Assembly: GCA_014338405.1 (NCBI GenBank)
Contig: JTDE01002293.1
Location: 40,233-104,232 of the forward strand
From: Paragonimus skrjabini miyazakii
Lineage: Eukaryota > Platyhelminthes > Trematoda > Plagiorchiida > Troglotrematidae
Reading direction: 5' to 3'
Length of the DNA stretch: 64,000 nt
The stretch's first letter is position 1; each line of letters begins with the position of its first letter. The notes below the pieces were generated by a model that made no database searches, had not been told where the DNA came from, and saw only the letters and a list, made by a program, of their open reading frames with translations. The position numbers and the translations under genes are program-made. Positions 34,607-46,860 of this stretch are shown piece after piece.

Positions 34607-37600
34607 TTGAAAACTACCAGATCGGATAATCGGTCCACTTGGACGAGAAGCATAGGTAGTCCGATTGGGCAGTTACCACTGTAATAAAGAGCAACAAATG
34701 CTGTTGCTACGTGATTACAGTGCAGTAAACATGACGCTTAGAAAATGCCGCGGAATTTACATGGTTCAACTAGTCATCCATCGGAGTTAGAGTGATTTCG
34801 CAATGGCTACCACACAACCAACACGTTTGGCCGCGCGATCAAAGTGTGATTCGGTTGAGATGTAAAAAGTCGTGTTTACAACTTTTTCAGCGTAGGGTGT
34901 TTGTTGGTAAGGGTTGGATAGAACATACAGAGACCGGCCCGTAATTGTGAGATCAGACTGCATGCTAATACAAAAATAGAACGAAGATATTTAGTGGAGG
35001 GAATACGTGGACGAAAACAGAAAAAGGTGGAATAGGACGTACAACGATAGCAAAAGAAAATCTTTTGTTAATTTTACGTTGAACTTGATTTTGGTATCCT
35101 GCCTGTTTTTCTCATGTAAAAAGTTTTTTGAGAGAAGTTTGAACAATGGTAACTAAAGACGAACGCGGTGACAAATATAACCAAACTCCTGCCACCGACT
35201 ATGGCTTGCAGCTATATCCTTCGTTGCCTTTAGCCGAAAGTATTCAATATCGTCTAGACTCCAGCCAGGTACAGTCAACAGGGGACAAACTGGTTGAAAG
35301 TTTCGTTATGCTTCTTTGTCAAGCCATAGGCTGCCCATCGTACTGTTCGCCTCAGCCATAACCAGTAAAAGCAACTCAAACGCGGTATGAGTGCTAGGTA
35401 ACCGTGTACAAACAAGTCCGAGCCATCTTAACCAATGAAGTGAAATTACTTCGCGTGAGCTGGATATAGTAAACTGTTCAAACCTACACTGGAGAAGCCA
35501 TGGTTACTAGGTTTGAACCTGCTGCTGTGTGGTTTATAGTTGGATGCCGTTACCACAGAGCTGTCACGGGTTCAAGGCATTCCACTGTTGATAACCTAAA
35601 CGAAGTACGTCTCGTTCAGCTTGGTCAACCTTACTAACCTTCAGTAGACCTGAATCCACATGACCGACAGGCAATTTAATTATCAAGCTATCTCTCTGTT
35701 GCAGACTTTGTCGCTAACATGAAAATAGGTTCAGGAGAGAAGCTTACGCCCGCTGGCGGTAAAGTACCGTGGAGCGGTATGGTGAACTATATATGGTTAC
35801 GATTTAGATACACTGAGTTCATGGTTGTAATCAATTTAGTTTTATTAGACGGTTTATGACATCCAACTTTTCGTGACCAGTTTTATCTCAACAGACAACG
35901 GATCCAAAATCAATTTCGTAACGGAAAAGGTAAGAGGAACGGTCCTCTGTGGAATGGAAATTGAATACACGGGCGACATACGGTTACGCCAAATATCTGA
36001 AAAGGAAACATGAAAGCGCTACACATTTGATTCATTATTCTGTTCTGCTACTTCCAAAGTGTGTTTGGGTGACCCAGTCATTTGTTAATTAGCCGCGCGG
36101 CCGGTGTTACTGTTAGCGATGGCAATTCTTTCAACATCTCTTTGTTGTTGGACACCGACTTTCGAAACCCAACCCAAATCCCGCCGTCTATGGTTGGCAC
36201 ATGTGTAGAGGCAAGCTTGGACACAAAAAGAGGACAAAAAAGTCGAAGAACCCTGTTATTTTACGTAGAGCAACGTTGGGATAGAACGAGGACGACGTGA
36301 CACAGTCACTTGACACTAAATAGGTTTTGACGATCAAGGGAAGCACAAAAACCCTTAAGTTAACATGAGCGTTTGGATATCCCCGACGATGGTAACCAGT
36401 TGTTCACGAAAGGGTAAAAGAATACCATCAGTATTCGAATGCTGACATAGCTGATCTCCAGACGACCAATACACGAACCCAACCTCGCAATCACAATATA
36501 GAAAGTACATAAGCCCTTCTGGGATCGCTTTTACACTGTAGGCTACAAGGGTTAGCTTTTGTAAGGTTGTTGAAAGTTAGACGGGAATGTTTAAAGTAAC
36601 CGGAACTCAAGCCGATGTTGTTGTCACTGAGAAAACTCTAGCAAACAGAACGGTCAGACAAATATGGTGACAGAGTGGTCAGATGTTAGTACATTTAGAA
36701 ACACGTATTGACTGCAAAAGACGCTTGGCCAGGGAAGTTGTTCACTTCCGAATATCCATTACAAGGTCATGTGAAAATACACAACATACGACCGGGAACG
36801 CAATTTTGCACCAGTGATGTGTACCTATATCCCTGGCAGTAGTACATCGTCAATCTCTTTGTTAAAGCGTTTTGCATAAAACAAGCGCACTTTCACTCAT
36901 CGCTCCTACCTCTTAATCTCTCCGATGTTCAAAATTGTCCTTAAGTTTCCTTGCTTTTGACCCGTGTTATACTATTCAACAGTGATGTACACTATACAAT
37001 ATACGTACTGTGTACCCCTTTTTCCATTTATAGCTAACGTACATTTATCGAAAAAGGAGGAAACAAGCACAGGATGCTAACTTAATCCATCCAGTCAAAA
37101 AGCTAGCCAACCAAAGTTGTTTCCGGCCGCATTGAGTATGGTTTACAAAGAAACGATATAATGTAATGTAGAATAATTGGTGAACACCTTCACTATCCTC
37201 AGATTTCTGATCGAAGACATAACTAACAAGTAGACGTTCACTGATAGCCTAGGTGCAAATGTGCTCTCTATCGCTTAGGACTGACTCAATCTGATCCGTG
37301 GAACTAATCGAAAAGTCATCAAGATTGCAAATGGAGTTGTCGGAATTAGTCTTGACCACGAAATTGAGGAAAAAACGCAGTTTCCCAGATTTATACAACA
37401 GCTTCATGACAAAACCTTTGAAAATTAGGGTTTGATGTAATCCGTCGTCCAGAAAATATCAAATGCGCATTTTCGTACCAGCAGCTACCAAGCAGATGAT
37501 TCCGACACCTGAAAAAGTACTAACTAATAGCCAGCGACGTCAAGCACTCTTTGGAGAAAGTACCAGAGACCGGTGCAAGGTGGACAAGTAAAAACAGGTA

Positions 37601-37859
37601 CCAGTAGGTTAGAAACCGAAGATAACATTCGCTCCACCTGACAAGGGGCTCCGTGATTCTATCTAACCGAGATGTCGATGTGCTGCAGTCAATGGCGTAC
37701 CTGTATCCATAACATCCCTAACGCTTTCGCCTAGTCCTCTTTATTGTTGTTATTATTATTACTATTACCCTAAGATCTTCTCAGTAATATTTCTTTGTCT
37801 GCGATATTCCACGTCACTGTTGAGGTGAGCGGCGGCCTGAAAAATAGGCATCATTAAAA
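34607..37859. other. No recognisable feature
   Basis: Nothing recognised in most of it. TATTGTTGTTATTATTATTA near 37742 is a short trinucleotide microsatellite. Confidence 0.35.
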
Positions 37860-38160
37860 CGAATACCTCTAATGTGGGGGAGACACGTTCAAAAGATCAC
37901 AGCGAGCGGATCGGGGACAGCATGGGCGGCCGGATGAGTCATCGCTCAATTGGATCGGACCAACGGAGAGATATGGCAAGTAAAATGGGATGGACGACCA
38001 GATCGGGGGCGCGATTATTCCAACATTCTTGACACGGTCGAAAAATGCGGTAAAAGCCCACAGTGGATAGATTGCGGACAACACCAGCGACCAGAGGAGC
38101 CAACGAGATCGGACCAACGGCTCTATACGTCAAGTCGTTTATCAGGTAGCCTGAGATAAA
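37860..38160 (+). mobile_element. Gypsy LTR fragment, copy 2
   Basis: It aligns with 28148-28440 of the LTR. Shared stretches include GGATGAGTCATCGCTC, ATCGGACCAACGG (twice, as in the tandem duplication), and GCGATTATTCCAACA. Both LTR ends are missing or unrecognisable, so it is a decayed internal LTR piece. Confidence 0.75.
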
Positions 38161-38597
38161 TTTCATTCTTTACAATCCCGTCCTAGGACAGCAAATCAAT
38201 GTAACTCCGTCAATCTTAAAATTTTCCCACTAGCGTATAATCTCGAAATTTTCAAAAGCTCAGCCTAACACCTCGTATGCACTCTGTTGGGATACAGAAG
38301 ATCTTCGGATTATGGGTATTTATCCTTCCTTTGTTTGTAACATAACAATATGACTGAAAAACACGTCTATTTTTGTTCAGTTTCTCGTCAAGTTACTTCA
38401 CATTACATATCATTATAAATGCATTAGGTTAATATATGACGCCGAACATCATAGGAGAATATAATCTCCGTTACGTGTCCGTGTGATCATAGATAGGGTA
38501 AAGTGGCAATCAGAGGTAGACTGTGTCCATACACAGTAACGAAGTGTGAACAAGTTAAATATTAACCGTACTAATTGTGCATCAAAAGTGACACTCG

Positions 38598-38720
38598 TGA
38601 GACTGGTAGCTGAGCGGATAAAAGAGGGGGTCCCGGTTTAAATCCCCCTAAGACTAATCTCTACCGGATGAACTTGAGTAAGGACGAAACCGGTAGTAGA
38701 CTGTCGGTTTCAGGGTGATT
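38598..38720 (+). mobile_element. SINE-B copy 2: tRNA-derived SINE with hammerhead
   Basis: The head has an A-box-like TGGTAGCTGAGCGG (38604-38617) and a B-box-like GGTTTAAATCC (38635-38645), close to the pol III consensus. The hammerhead-like core follows 20 bases later. The organisation matches 2055-2200, although only short stretches (GAGCGGATA, AAGGACGAAA) are identical. No TSD found. Confidence 0.6.
38665..38708 (+). ncRNA. Hammerhead ribozyme motif (degenerate)
   Basis: The core reads CGGATGA (38665-38671; consensus CTGATGA, one change) and GAAA (38686-38689). Stem III is ACCG (38689-38692) pairing with CGGT (38705-38708) across a 12-nt loop. Stem II is lost in this copy (ACTT against GGAC). 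Compared with copy 1, two stem III pairs differ but still pair, and the loop length is the same. Probably inactive. Confidence 0.55.
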
Positions 38721-38739
38721 ATCCCGAAATATTATAATC

Positions 38740-39436
38740 GCCACTCCGTGCTACCGAGACCGTAGCCAGCGCGAGGCGATAATTCAAGGTGGACCGTGCT
38801 AATTCACAGTAACAAGACGTGATAGGTAATACATCAAAATCAGCTTCTGATCATTTATGGTACATTAGTCATTCCCAAATAAGTGAAGTCTTTCAGGTGG
38901 ACACAGAATGATCGACATCCATTCCCCGCCTCTGACACCCAAAACTAGGACCATTTCAATAGCAGTGCCATGTCACTCAAGTTCTGAGAATGTGACAACA
39001 GCAACGAAGGAAAAATACGGACGGACAGGGCCGAAACACATCGAACACATTTTCTGTGCATTCTTCCACGGGGCCAAATTTTCCAGTCGCATTGTTCTCC
39101 AAGTAACCTTTGAATAGAGGTATTAGAAATGAAGATTCCCGAAGGGAAATTCAGGGACGGTTGATGAATTAGTCGACGTGGAGGGATGCATTTTATTACT
39201 AAATCGCATACAAACGAACTTTCAGTCGTGACCATAGGTGGGAAAGTCGGCAGATAGTGACCAAAAAAAACAAAGAATGAGGGGGTTGTGAAGAGATGTA
39301 CGTGTCGTACACAGTTGAGTCGCACAGTACTGGTTTCCCTCCAATATGATCAGGACCCTCGTTATTCGTGCGAAAGATGAGCATCATTACTCGTGAACAG
39401 GACTCTGAAACGACCATCGGACTACCTCAGTTTGAA
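38740..39436. other. No recognisable feature
   Basis: Overlapping frames on both strands (38908-39325) without recognisable domains. Confidence 0.35.
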
Positions 39437-39480
39437 GTTCAATCTATATGAAAATCAAAATGCCCTACTACACATCAGTA
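39437..39480 (+). mobile_element. SINE-A 3' tail fragment
   Basis: GTTCAATCTATATGAAAATC then CAAAATGCCCTACTACACAT is nearly identical to the tail of the complete copy that follows at 39855-39899. Confidence 0.75.
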
Positions 39481-39544
39481 ATCAAATACCGCTCAACAAG
39501 TCAAGGATTTTTGTGATTTCAACTTGGAGAGAAGTCCTAGTCGA

Positions 39545-39899
39545 GGGGTCATCGATTGCAGTTAACAGACAGTAACTGTGTCTCCTCTCGAAGCGATCGG
39601 GCAACCTGATCATTACTCACAAGCGAAAGTGGTTGAGCGTTCACACATGAAAATTCGGTGGTGCCTAATGTGAGGTCAATGGCGCAGTGGTAAACAAGGT
39701 TGCCTCATGAACAGCGTGGCCGTGGTTCTAGTCCCGGCAGTGGCGAGGATATGCACTAATGAGGGCGAAACTCGAGTCTAGTGCTTCTGCTGTTCGAAAG
39801 GGGCCGACTGGAAAGTCTATGGGAATGCGACAGCTGCGATCAACTGTGAGTGATGTTCAATCTATATGAAAATCAAAATCCCCTACTACTCATCAGTAA
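39545..39899 (+). mobile_element. SINE-A, most complete forward copy
   Basis: Order of parts: a 5' region (39545-39620) shared with 63034-63105; the leader AAGCGAAAGTGGTTGAGCG (39621-39639); the A box TGGCGCAGTGGT (39680-39691) and B box GGTTCTAGTCC (39724-39734) 32 bases apart, as in a tRNA; the body CGAAAGGGGCCGACTGG; and the tail ending CTACTACTCATCAG. A tRNA-like pol III promoter with a long body indicates a SINE mobilised by a LINE; the partner LINE is not proven. The tRNA part is not a real tRNA gene, because acceptor-stem pairing is absent. Confidence 0.8.
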
Positions 39900-39905
39900 A
39901 CATTC

Positions 39906-40265
39906 ATTAGTTATTTTCAGGTCAAAAGTGTTGAGACAATTGGTTCCCAGTAAGTGAAGATACTATGACATTCGCTAAAAGACGAAAATGTGACCAATAC
40001 ATCCGCAGTCGGATTGGAACCTTCTCAGCTTTCTACGGATGTTCTTTAAATTCGATGAGTTCACACCCCACCCCACGGTAAGTGAAATCGGACATCGGAC
40101 CAACTTTTTGAAAACGAGGGTAACTGAAACACCACCCTCAGCGTGTGAATGTGCGCCACCTAGCAGATGCTATCAGAATCTAATGTGGTAGCACAAAACG
40201 CAGGTTTCAGATGGTCGGGTAACGCAAAAGGTCAATGGGTTACTTGGCCACCAGTATCATTCCGG
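39906..40265. other. No recognisable feature
   Basis: Nothing recognised. Confidence 0.4.
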
Positions 40266-40333
40266 TGAGTGGCAGGTAAGTATCAGTATGAACCACTGAT
40301 GTATTGCTGTCCACGATGATGATGAGTGGAAGG
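40266..40333 (+). mobile_element. Very short LINE-B 3' end insertion
   Basis: GTATCAGTATGAACCACTGA then TGTATTGCTGTCCACGATGA matches the LINE-B 3' hairpin and (TGA)n tail at about 60660-60715. TGAGTGGCAGG (40266-40276) and TGAGTGGAAGG (40323-40333) could be an 11-bp TSD with one mismatch. Part of the left copy overlaps the LINE consensus (GTGGCAG), so the TSD is tentative. Confidence 0.6.
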
Positions 40334-42687
40334 TGCGATCGAATTTCCTCTGAGGCTGCGCGTCAGCTGCTCGTTGGTACGTGTTGGGTCTTGCATAAAT
40401 TCCACTTGAGTTTTTGTTCTACCAACTCATCATTCCATGTTTGCCCGCAGGCTTTTCCATTTCAATATGCGTATTTCCTAAAAAGATAGTGAAATAAGAG
40501 ATCACCGGTGTATATCTTCAACGGGCGTTTGGATCCCAGACTGCTAAGTGGTAACCAAATGCTGACGCGAAAGCTGTTCAAATAGCACATTCCCGGTCAG
40601 CTGTTTCTTCTGATCGATGACAAATTACTCATCACGGTCAACAACAATTAGACCGTCAAATGAAAGTCAGAGTGAGCGGGTCAACAATATCATGAGTCAC
40701 CAGGTAGTGAATGGATGAACGAGATGTTAAGAGGAACAACAATGAGACAAACGGCCGTTCTAAACAGGACGCAGGGGATTCATAAGCGGTGGCTTGCAAT
40801 GAAGCTCCACATATGCTCGTTGAGATGACGAATTGCCAGTTGCTGTCTTGAAGAGTTTTTCCTGAAGCTTATGGATTACAGGATCACTGCCGAACCAGCC
40901 AAATGGTCACCGACAATCAGGAGAGTTGCAGTTTCATCCAGCATACGGTTTCATGGATTAAACCACTTAGTGGAGTAACACGATGACCTCAGCAGCCTCC
41001 TCGTTAGCGTGTGCGACCGGAAAGTTTCAGATCTAAATATAACAGATTGTAAATTTAGCGAATGTTATTATATCACTTTCTATCCGGCCTCATGTATCAT
41101 CTGAAGCGATAGTAAATTCTAACAAATATGTTTATTCACATCCTGTGTAACGAGAGACTGGACCCACAGTCTGTGCCCCACAATAGCAATAAATATGAGT
41201 GTTACCGTACTCCTAATCAGAATGTCATGACAGGAACAACGGCGAGTTGGCCAATAAAAGGTCAGATAAAAGATTACACAGCCCCAGGAACACCGAGGCC
41301 AAACACTATGGTTAGTCATCGGCGACGGAAATATGTGCACACAGGGCGGCGCCATCTGATTCATTCACATACATGGATACACCAACAAACGCAGCAATTG
41401 CAGTGCCCTTTTCCGAATTCAATCACTGAATAAACGTAAACTGCCTAGAACAAAAAACGAGGGAGCAGGCACACAAAAGGAAGTTACAGGAAAGTCCATT
41501 CGTTCACCAAGTAACGGTCAAACACGTAGATAACACCGCCAACGTTTACAGAAAGTGTGACATCAATGGCTTTGTCCGTTTATATGGATTCTGAACATAA
41601 AAGCGATCCGAAGTACTGTCATTTGAGTGGAGATTACAATACAAATCCGACAACGGCTCGGTTGGGCAAGGCAGCATTGACATTCGAATAAATAATAATC
41701 GTACAGTAAAGTGAGTGGCCTTAGTGAGTTCGGACAAGGGAAACTTGTCATTTGCGTCAGCTTACATTCCAACTCTGTCCCAAAGAATGGCAGGGAGACC
41801 GTATCCTTAAATTCCGACTCAAGAGAACCGGAGATGGAGAAAACAAGCTCGTTGAATAGCACGTAAACCGCCAGTAAGTGTCCGTTAAGGAATGATCATC
41901 AAAGTGTGTATACACAAAATCATGACAGTGGCTTGAAGTGATTTTACGAAATCTACCGTCACGTGACCAGACTTAAACGACACTGTCGACGCTGGAATAA
42001 AGATGGTGAGTCGTGTAGGGGAAGCGCGAATGGGAATTGTGGTCAACGAGATCATTCGATGCTAGAGAGTAGCTCTTAAGAGAGGATCAGACGCAGGAAA
42101 GGATTATTACGGGAACAAGGGCTGCTAAGATGCTTGGGAGCACCCAGATCTCAGACGTTTACCGACGAAACGCACCTAGGTTCAATCTACCACTAACCGA
42201 ATACCGCAACACAAGAAGCGTAACTGCAGGAAAATTCAAACAAACACTTCCTCCCATGAGAAGGTTCGGCCGACGCAAACGGTAAAACCCAGATTAGTAT
42301 CCCACTTCAAACTAAACACGGTAAATGAGAGCTTATGAAAGATTCTATGTTCTTCTTTGTTTAAGAAGTGTTGGTAATGAGACAGGTGAGTCGAGTAGAT
42401 CCGCAGAAGCCAACACTGGAAGTAGGGAAGAGATTCGAGCCCGCAACTAGGAATAAAAAAACGAGCGTCACTGTCAGCTGGGTGCTTTTAACTTGGGACA
42501 AAGTTATTGGTAGAAGTACATCAAACTCGGGTTCCCTTTGAAAATCCGTGATGCATAATTAGCGATACACAAAATGGACGATTAAGCAAAGACTACGAAC
42601 TAGAAGAAAATCAAAGTCAGATCTTTCAGATTCATTCTAAGGTCTGTTGCTAAATATACATACATAGACATGCACTACTCAGTGTCT

Positions 42688-42690
<3 letters not shown>
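40334..42690. other. No recognisable feature
   Basis: Nothing recognised. The 101-codon plus frame at 41128-41433 has no domain I can name. Confidence 0.35.

Positions 42691-42726
<36 letters not shown>
42691..42726. repeat. (TA)18 microsatellite
   Basis: Uninterrupted alternating TA over 36 bases. Confidence 0.97.
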
Positions 42727-42727
<1 letters not shown>

Positions 42728-42745
42728 CGAGGTAATGAAAACGCG

Positions 42746-42829
42746 AGTTTTCATAATCATCATCATCATCATAGACAGCAATACATCAGTGATTCACACT
42801 GATGCTTAACTGCCACAAGTTTTCATAAT
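42746..42829 (-). mobile_element. 60-bp LINE-B 3' end insertion with perfect 12-bp TSD
   Basis: AGTTTTCATAAT at 42746-42757 is repeated exactly at 42818-42829. The 60 bases between are (CAT)n followed by the reverse complement of the LINE-B 3' hairpin, ending at TAACTGCCACA. This is an extremely 5'-truncated but clean retroposition event. Confidence 0.92.
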
Positions 42830-43479
42830 GTATCCCGTAGTAACGATAAACAGTAGGTTTAGTTCTGCAATATAAACTCTGTTAACTGCCGTATGCGTTT
42901 GTATGAGTGCGGTGAAATGATACCGGGCACACCAGATACAAAGTTACGCCCTCACACAAAAAATGAACAGAGTGGTAGCCAACGCCCAGAACACAGGTCA
43001 CAACTGCACATCGGACACTGTTGCACAGTGTACACGTTTAGGATTATTTAGCATGGCGCAGCCTGTTCAAACTTGATGTGCCAGAAAAATCTGATAGCTT
43101 GGGCTTTCAGTTAGTCGTACTGTTACGCACATGTATTCATTTTTTCGGCGAATGTTGCTGAATAACATTCACCCTTTGATCAATAGATTTTTACACAAAA
43201 TCGCAGTATTTGGGAATAGTATACCGATTATCACGAACAGCCATACAAAAAAGCAAGAGCAACGTAATCAGTGCGAAACCGCAAAAAAAGGCATCAGACC
43301 ACTATCAGACGGTTTGCACGTCAGTATCGATCGCTCCTAATAACATCATATTTAAATAGCGGTACTAAAACATTTGGCGAAGTGAATATACAAACTACGG
43401 CCGGAGTAAAAGCTATCTTGCTCCTCAGTGATATCTTGTTCGTGTGTAAGCTTAATCTACGATATACAGTGGTTTCAAG
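42830..43479. other. No recognisable feature
   Basis: Frames at 43131-43615 overlap on both strands. The right part grades into LINE-A copy 2. Confidence 0.35.
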
Positions 43480-44220
43480 CAGCACTAACACAATAGAAAT
43501 CAGGTTAATCCTTCGACAGCTTACACAGGGAGCGCATGAAACCCTTTTGAAAGTGGGTATGATGTTACCTAAACACCAGTCATTTCGAACAAATGTACTG
43601 ACCACGAGAATCTAACCGAAAGTCGCCAGGTCTAGGACCAAAGTTGGGCCCTAATCCATAAATTGAAGGGGGTTCATCCAAGTCGAATGTTTGATGACGA
43701 TTCAAGAGCCGGATCACAAGCGAGGCCTCTGTTTTTGAGGGCAGATAAATGTCAACAGGTCAGTGGGCACACGGGACGCCTAAACACGCAGTCAACGACG
43801 AGGGTGGAAATGCTCACCCCAACGTATTAAGTGTTGCAGCAGGTTGTGAGTAAGCTCACCACTGACTTCACAGATTGTCTTGCTTACACCTGGCTCCCTA
43901 CGCTCATTTGTTCAGATGAGATGGAAAAGCGATCAGGGAGTTTAGGCGGCGGCGCCTTCCTCCTTTGTGATAATTTTCGGAGTTTCAAGTGGGTAGCCTG
44001 GTGAGCTCAGTTATACAAACTACTGGGTGGAATTATCAGGCGTGCGGAAAAAACCTCAGCGGATTTTACAAAAACTCGGCTGTTGGCAGCTAAATAGACA
44101 ATAGTAGCATACCGGCCATGTTTTCAATGTGTTTTGGTCCAGCCCAGTGAGTGGGATCTTAGACCTACGACAAGCGCGTTTTGGTAGGTGTAGAGCGTTT
44201 GTGTCTATGTTAGTTTAGAT
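43480..44220 (-). mobile_element. LINE-A copy 2, 5' part
   Basis: The minus-strand segment near 43600-43500 aligns with 26210-26105 and encodes GNIIPTFKR (family GxIIPIFKKG) just upstream of the RT. About 43870-44220 aligns with the 5' regions of copies 1 and 3 at TTTTCGGAGTTTCAAG..GGTAGCC and GCGCGTTTTGGTAGGTGTA. The RT itself is not present to the left, so the copy is 3'-truncated or interrupted. No intact frame. Confidence 0.65.
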
Positions 44221-46039
44221 AAGTCAATTTATGAGTGACGACGAAGTAACTTCTTACCAACACTCAGAGAGAACTTGGCAGACACCTGTGCATGATCTGA
44301 ATTCACACACAGTGGAAACATCCACTCCAGCAATATGTGGCGGTTGTATGGTCGACTTGTGTCCATGACTGCTTTGGAGATAGAGATTGCTAGGTGGCGT
44401 AACGAAGCTTAGGACGTCGAAAACGGGTACTAGATATAAACAAACCGTTATCAGCAGGAAACCGCAACAAACCGGTTTGTTCACAAACGTTCTGGTAAAC
44501 CGTCTCGCTCGTCAGCACCTAGCCATTTTGCTTGAGCGTTCAAATTTCCAGCTCACAGTACATAGCCCGTACGCAACACAGTGTATAAAAGGTTGGTGAT
44601 CTAGTGGTAAAAATCATCTATAAATGGGTCTGGACTACAATCTAGAGATGTGTATATCGAAATAACAAGCAGGCAACGGTTGCGAAGGGAATGTCTCAAT
44701 GATCTGACAGTCTGGCTGAGGAAACATGGCTGTTGAAAGGAGTTCAATCAAGCAGCGCTTTTTCCAAATATCAGCTTAGGACAATTCCAACACCGGCCTG
44801 ACTAGTGAATCGAACAGCGGGGTCTCCAGACGAGTGCAGACAGTACACGCACCGCAGATTAGCCGACGGGGATCGTAGGTATAACATCACTCTTGAATCA
44901 TGAAGCCGTGCTTCAACAAGACAGCAAGCATCAGTAACGACGGTCCTCAACGGTTGCGCTGTCTGCTAAACCATTTGCATGTGTCCGAACGTAAATAATG
45001 TCCGGAGGAAAGGTAAGAGTTTGTGTCAGTCAGACAAAGATATCACAATGGCGTTTGGTTTATCATCATAGTGGCTAAGACATCCGTCGAGAGTATTAGA
45101 TGAAACAGTTCTCTAGTGTGTGTTCGAAAACAAACTTGGGGGATCATGAAACAGAAAATAATTTAACGGGAAAAAATGATACAAAAGTTTCTTGCCGCAG
45201 TGAAATGTTACGACAGCGTAGACTGCATTTCAGCTAAGGAGTCAAAACGATAACGCGAAATTGAATTCAGGACCGCCGTAAGCTTGCAACCTCATACTTG
45301 TCGTTTTCGGTTGCCCATGCCGAAGAACGAGGCTGACTTTAGGGACCTTATTCATAGCTCCTGATCCCAAAATTTAAATTGCAAGACAGTGAGATGGAGT
45401 ACGCAAATCACGATCCATTTGGAGCCGATGACCAATAGTTCGGTTCGTACGACCTATGGGTAGAGTCCATTCATCAAGGATGCCTAGCGCACCGCGCACA
45501 AAGTTGTGACGGAAGCAATCCAACGGTTAAATGATTCGTCAGAGAATCCAAGATAAACATGCTCACCTTTTACTTGTTGTTAGTGGTCGGTGACCAAATC
45601 GGCTCATGCGCCGTGTGAGCTACCTTTCGTACCCGTTGAAGCCAGTGATATCCGCGGCAATTCAAATGTCCTTTCCAAGATTTGTCCATGGCCGGCAGAG
45701 ACCAAAAATATCTGCACGCTTTACAGGCGACGAGTTGTCTGGGGACACGTGCTCTTGTTGGGGTACTTGAATCCCCTTCGAGGCAGAGTCATCTGCGCTA
45801 CACCGAGAGACAAGGCTTGTGTAACAATTTATGGCAGTACTTTGGTAGAACTACCACACATTGTCCGCGACTGCTTACACATCGGGCGGCCCCCGCTTAT
45901 TTCGAAGTTAACCTCTACGTGAAAGGCTGCTCGTCAATTTATAACCTGGAAGTATACCCGGTGATACTGTGTAGTCAACCTGATTAATTGGGTACCGGAC
46001 ACAATTACGTTGGTTACAAAGATTGACGACTGCAAGAAA
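44221..46039. other. No recognisable feature
   Basis: Overlapping frames of about 100 codons at 45590-45987 have no recognisable domain. Since they lie directly upstream of a LINE RT, they may be decayed LINE sequence. Confidence 0.35.
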
Positions 46040-46860
46040 ACCGCGGGGATAACTCCAATTCATAGAAAGGATTCTTCCAATAGTATGCGCCTCTACAACA
46101 CTGAAAGTGTTCGAGAGACTCATACTCACTGGAAGGATTACTGAAATGACCGTTAGTGATCCTCATCGATGTGCTTGTGAACGCTGAAGATTGACATCCG
46201 ATGCTATTGCTGGATTTGTCTACTTCATTTTATCAACACTATATAAAAGATGCAATGCCATTCATCTATTTCTGGGATTATAGTGATGCTTTTGGCAGCA
46301 CCAGATCAGGCAACATTGCAAGTGCTGTAAAGTTATGACTAGGTTAACTGAGCCAAATGAATCTATTAGGTGAATACTTCACCAATTGAATATGATATAT
46401 ATGTCTCAATGACGTTATTTCCTCATGTGATCGGTAACTCCGGAGACTATTATGCCACTTTTTCTATTTTCAATAAATACAGGTAAGATATTATCGCCAG
46501 AAAGGGCTGTATAGCTGATGATACTTTGAATGTAGTTTTTCTGACATTTCTAACTCAAATCACGATTGGTCTGTTGTGAATGATTTATCAAATGACTGTA
46601 ACCTGTCTATGAATATGTCAAAATGTGAAGATGTTTTGTTTTCTCTTACTGATGGCATCATCATCAGTAACTTATGAAGATGCACGCAGAGTTACACATT
46701 CATGATGTGTACAGCCCTAGAGAATTAGCATTTGAATAGATTGGAGTAACTTTATTCTACAGTGGTATGGACTGACATTTCCATAGTACAAACGTTTTCT
46801 TTGAAGTCAGACAGTCATATTATGCGGATAATCTGTAATCGTTTTCTCTCCCCTGGTTCC
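46040..46860 (+). mobile_element. CR1/Jockey-like LINE RT, broken
   Basis: Plus-strand pieces in order: AGITPIHRKDSSNSMRL; then, one frame over, TLKVFERLILTGRITEM and DPHRCA; then KDAMPFIYFWDYSDAFGSTR (family FLDYSKAFDS, first catalytic Asp region, about 46245-46300); then NDLSNDCNLSMNMSKCEDVL (about 46580-46640), the classic LNMSKCKVL block after the palm. The YADD motif falls in a damaged stretch. It is related in type to 11917-12335. Many stops and shifts. Confidence 0.75.

Noticed and set aside
35500..35590. CACGGGTTCAAGGC, B-box-like
   Set aside because: No A box at the correct spacing and no second copy seen.
37688..37710. CAGTCAATGGCG..CCTGTATCC shared with 27503-27527
   Set aside because: The match is too short to define a repeat by eye. 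Both sit upstream of LTR sequence, so it may be internal Gypsy sequence, but this could not be shown.
38945..39325. 126-codon minus-strand frame
   Set aside because: It overlaps other frames on both strands and has no recognisable domain; treated as chance.
44586..44660. tRNA-like GGTGATCTAGTGGTAAAAATC
   Set aside because: It has an A-box-like sequence only; no acceptable B box or cloverleaf follows.
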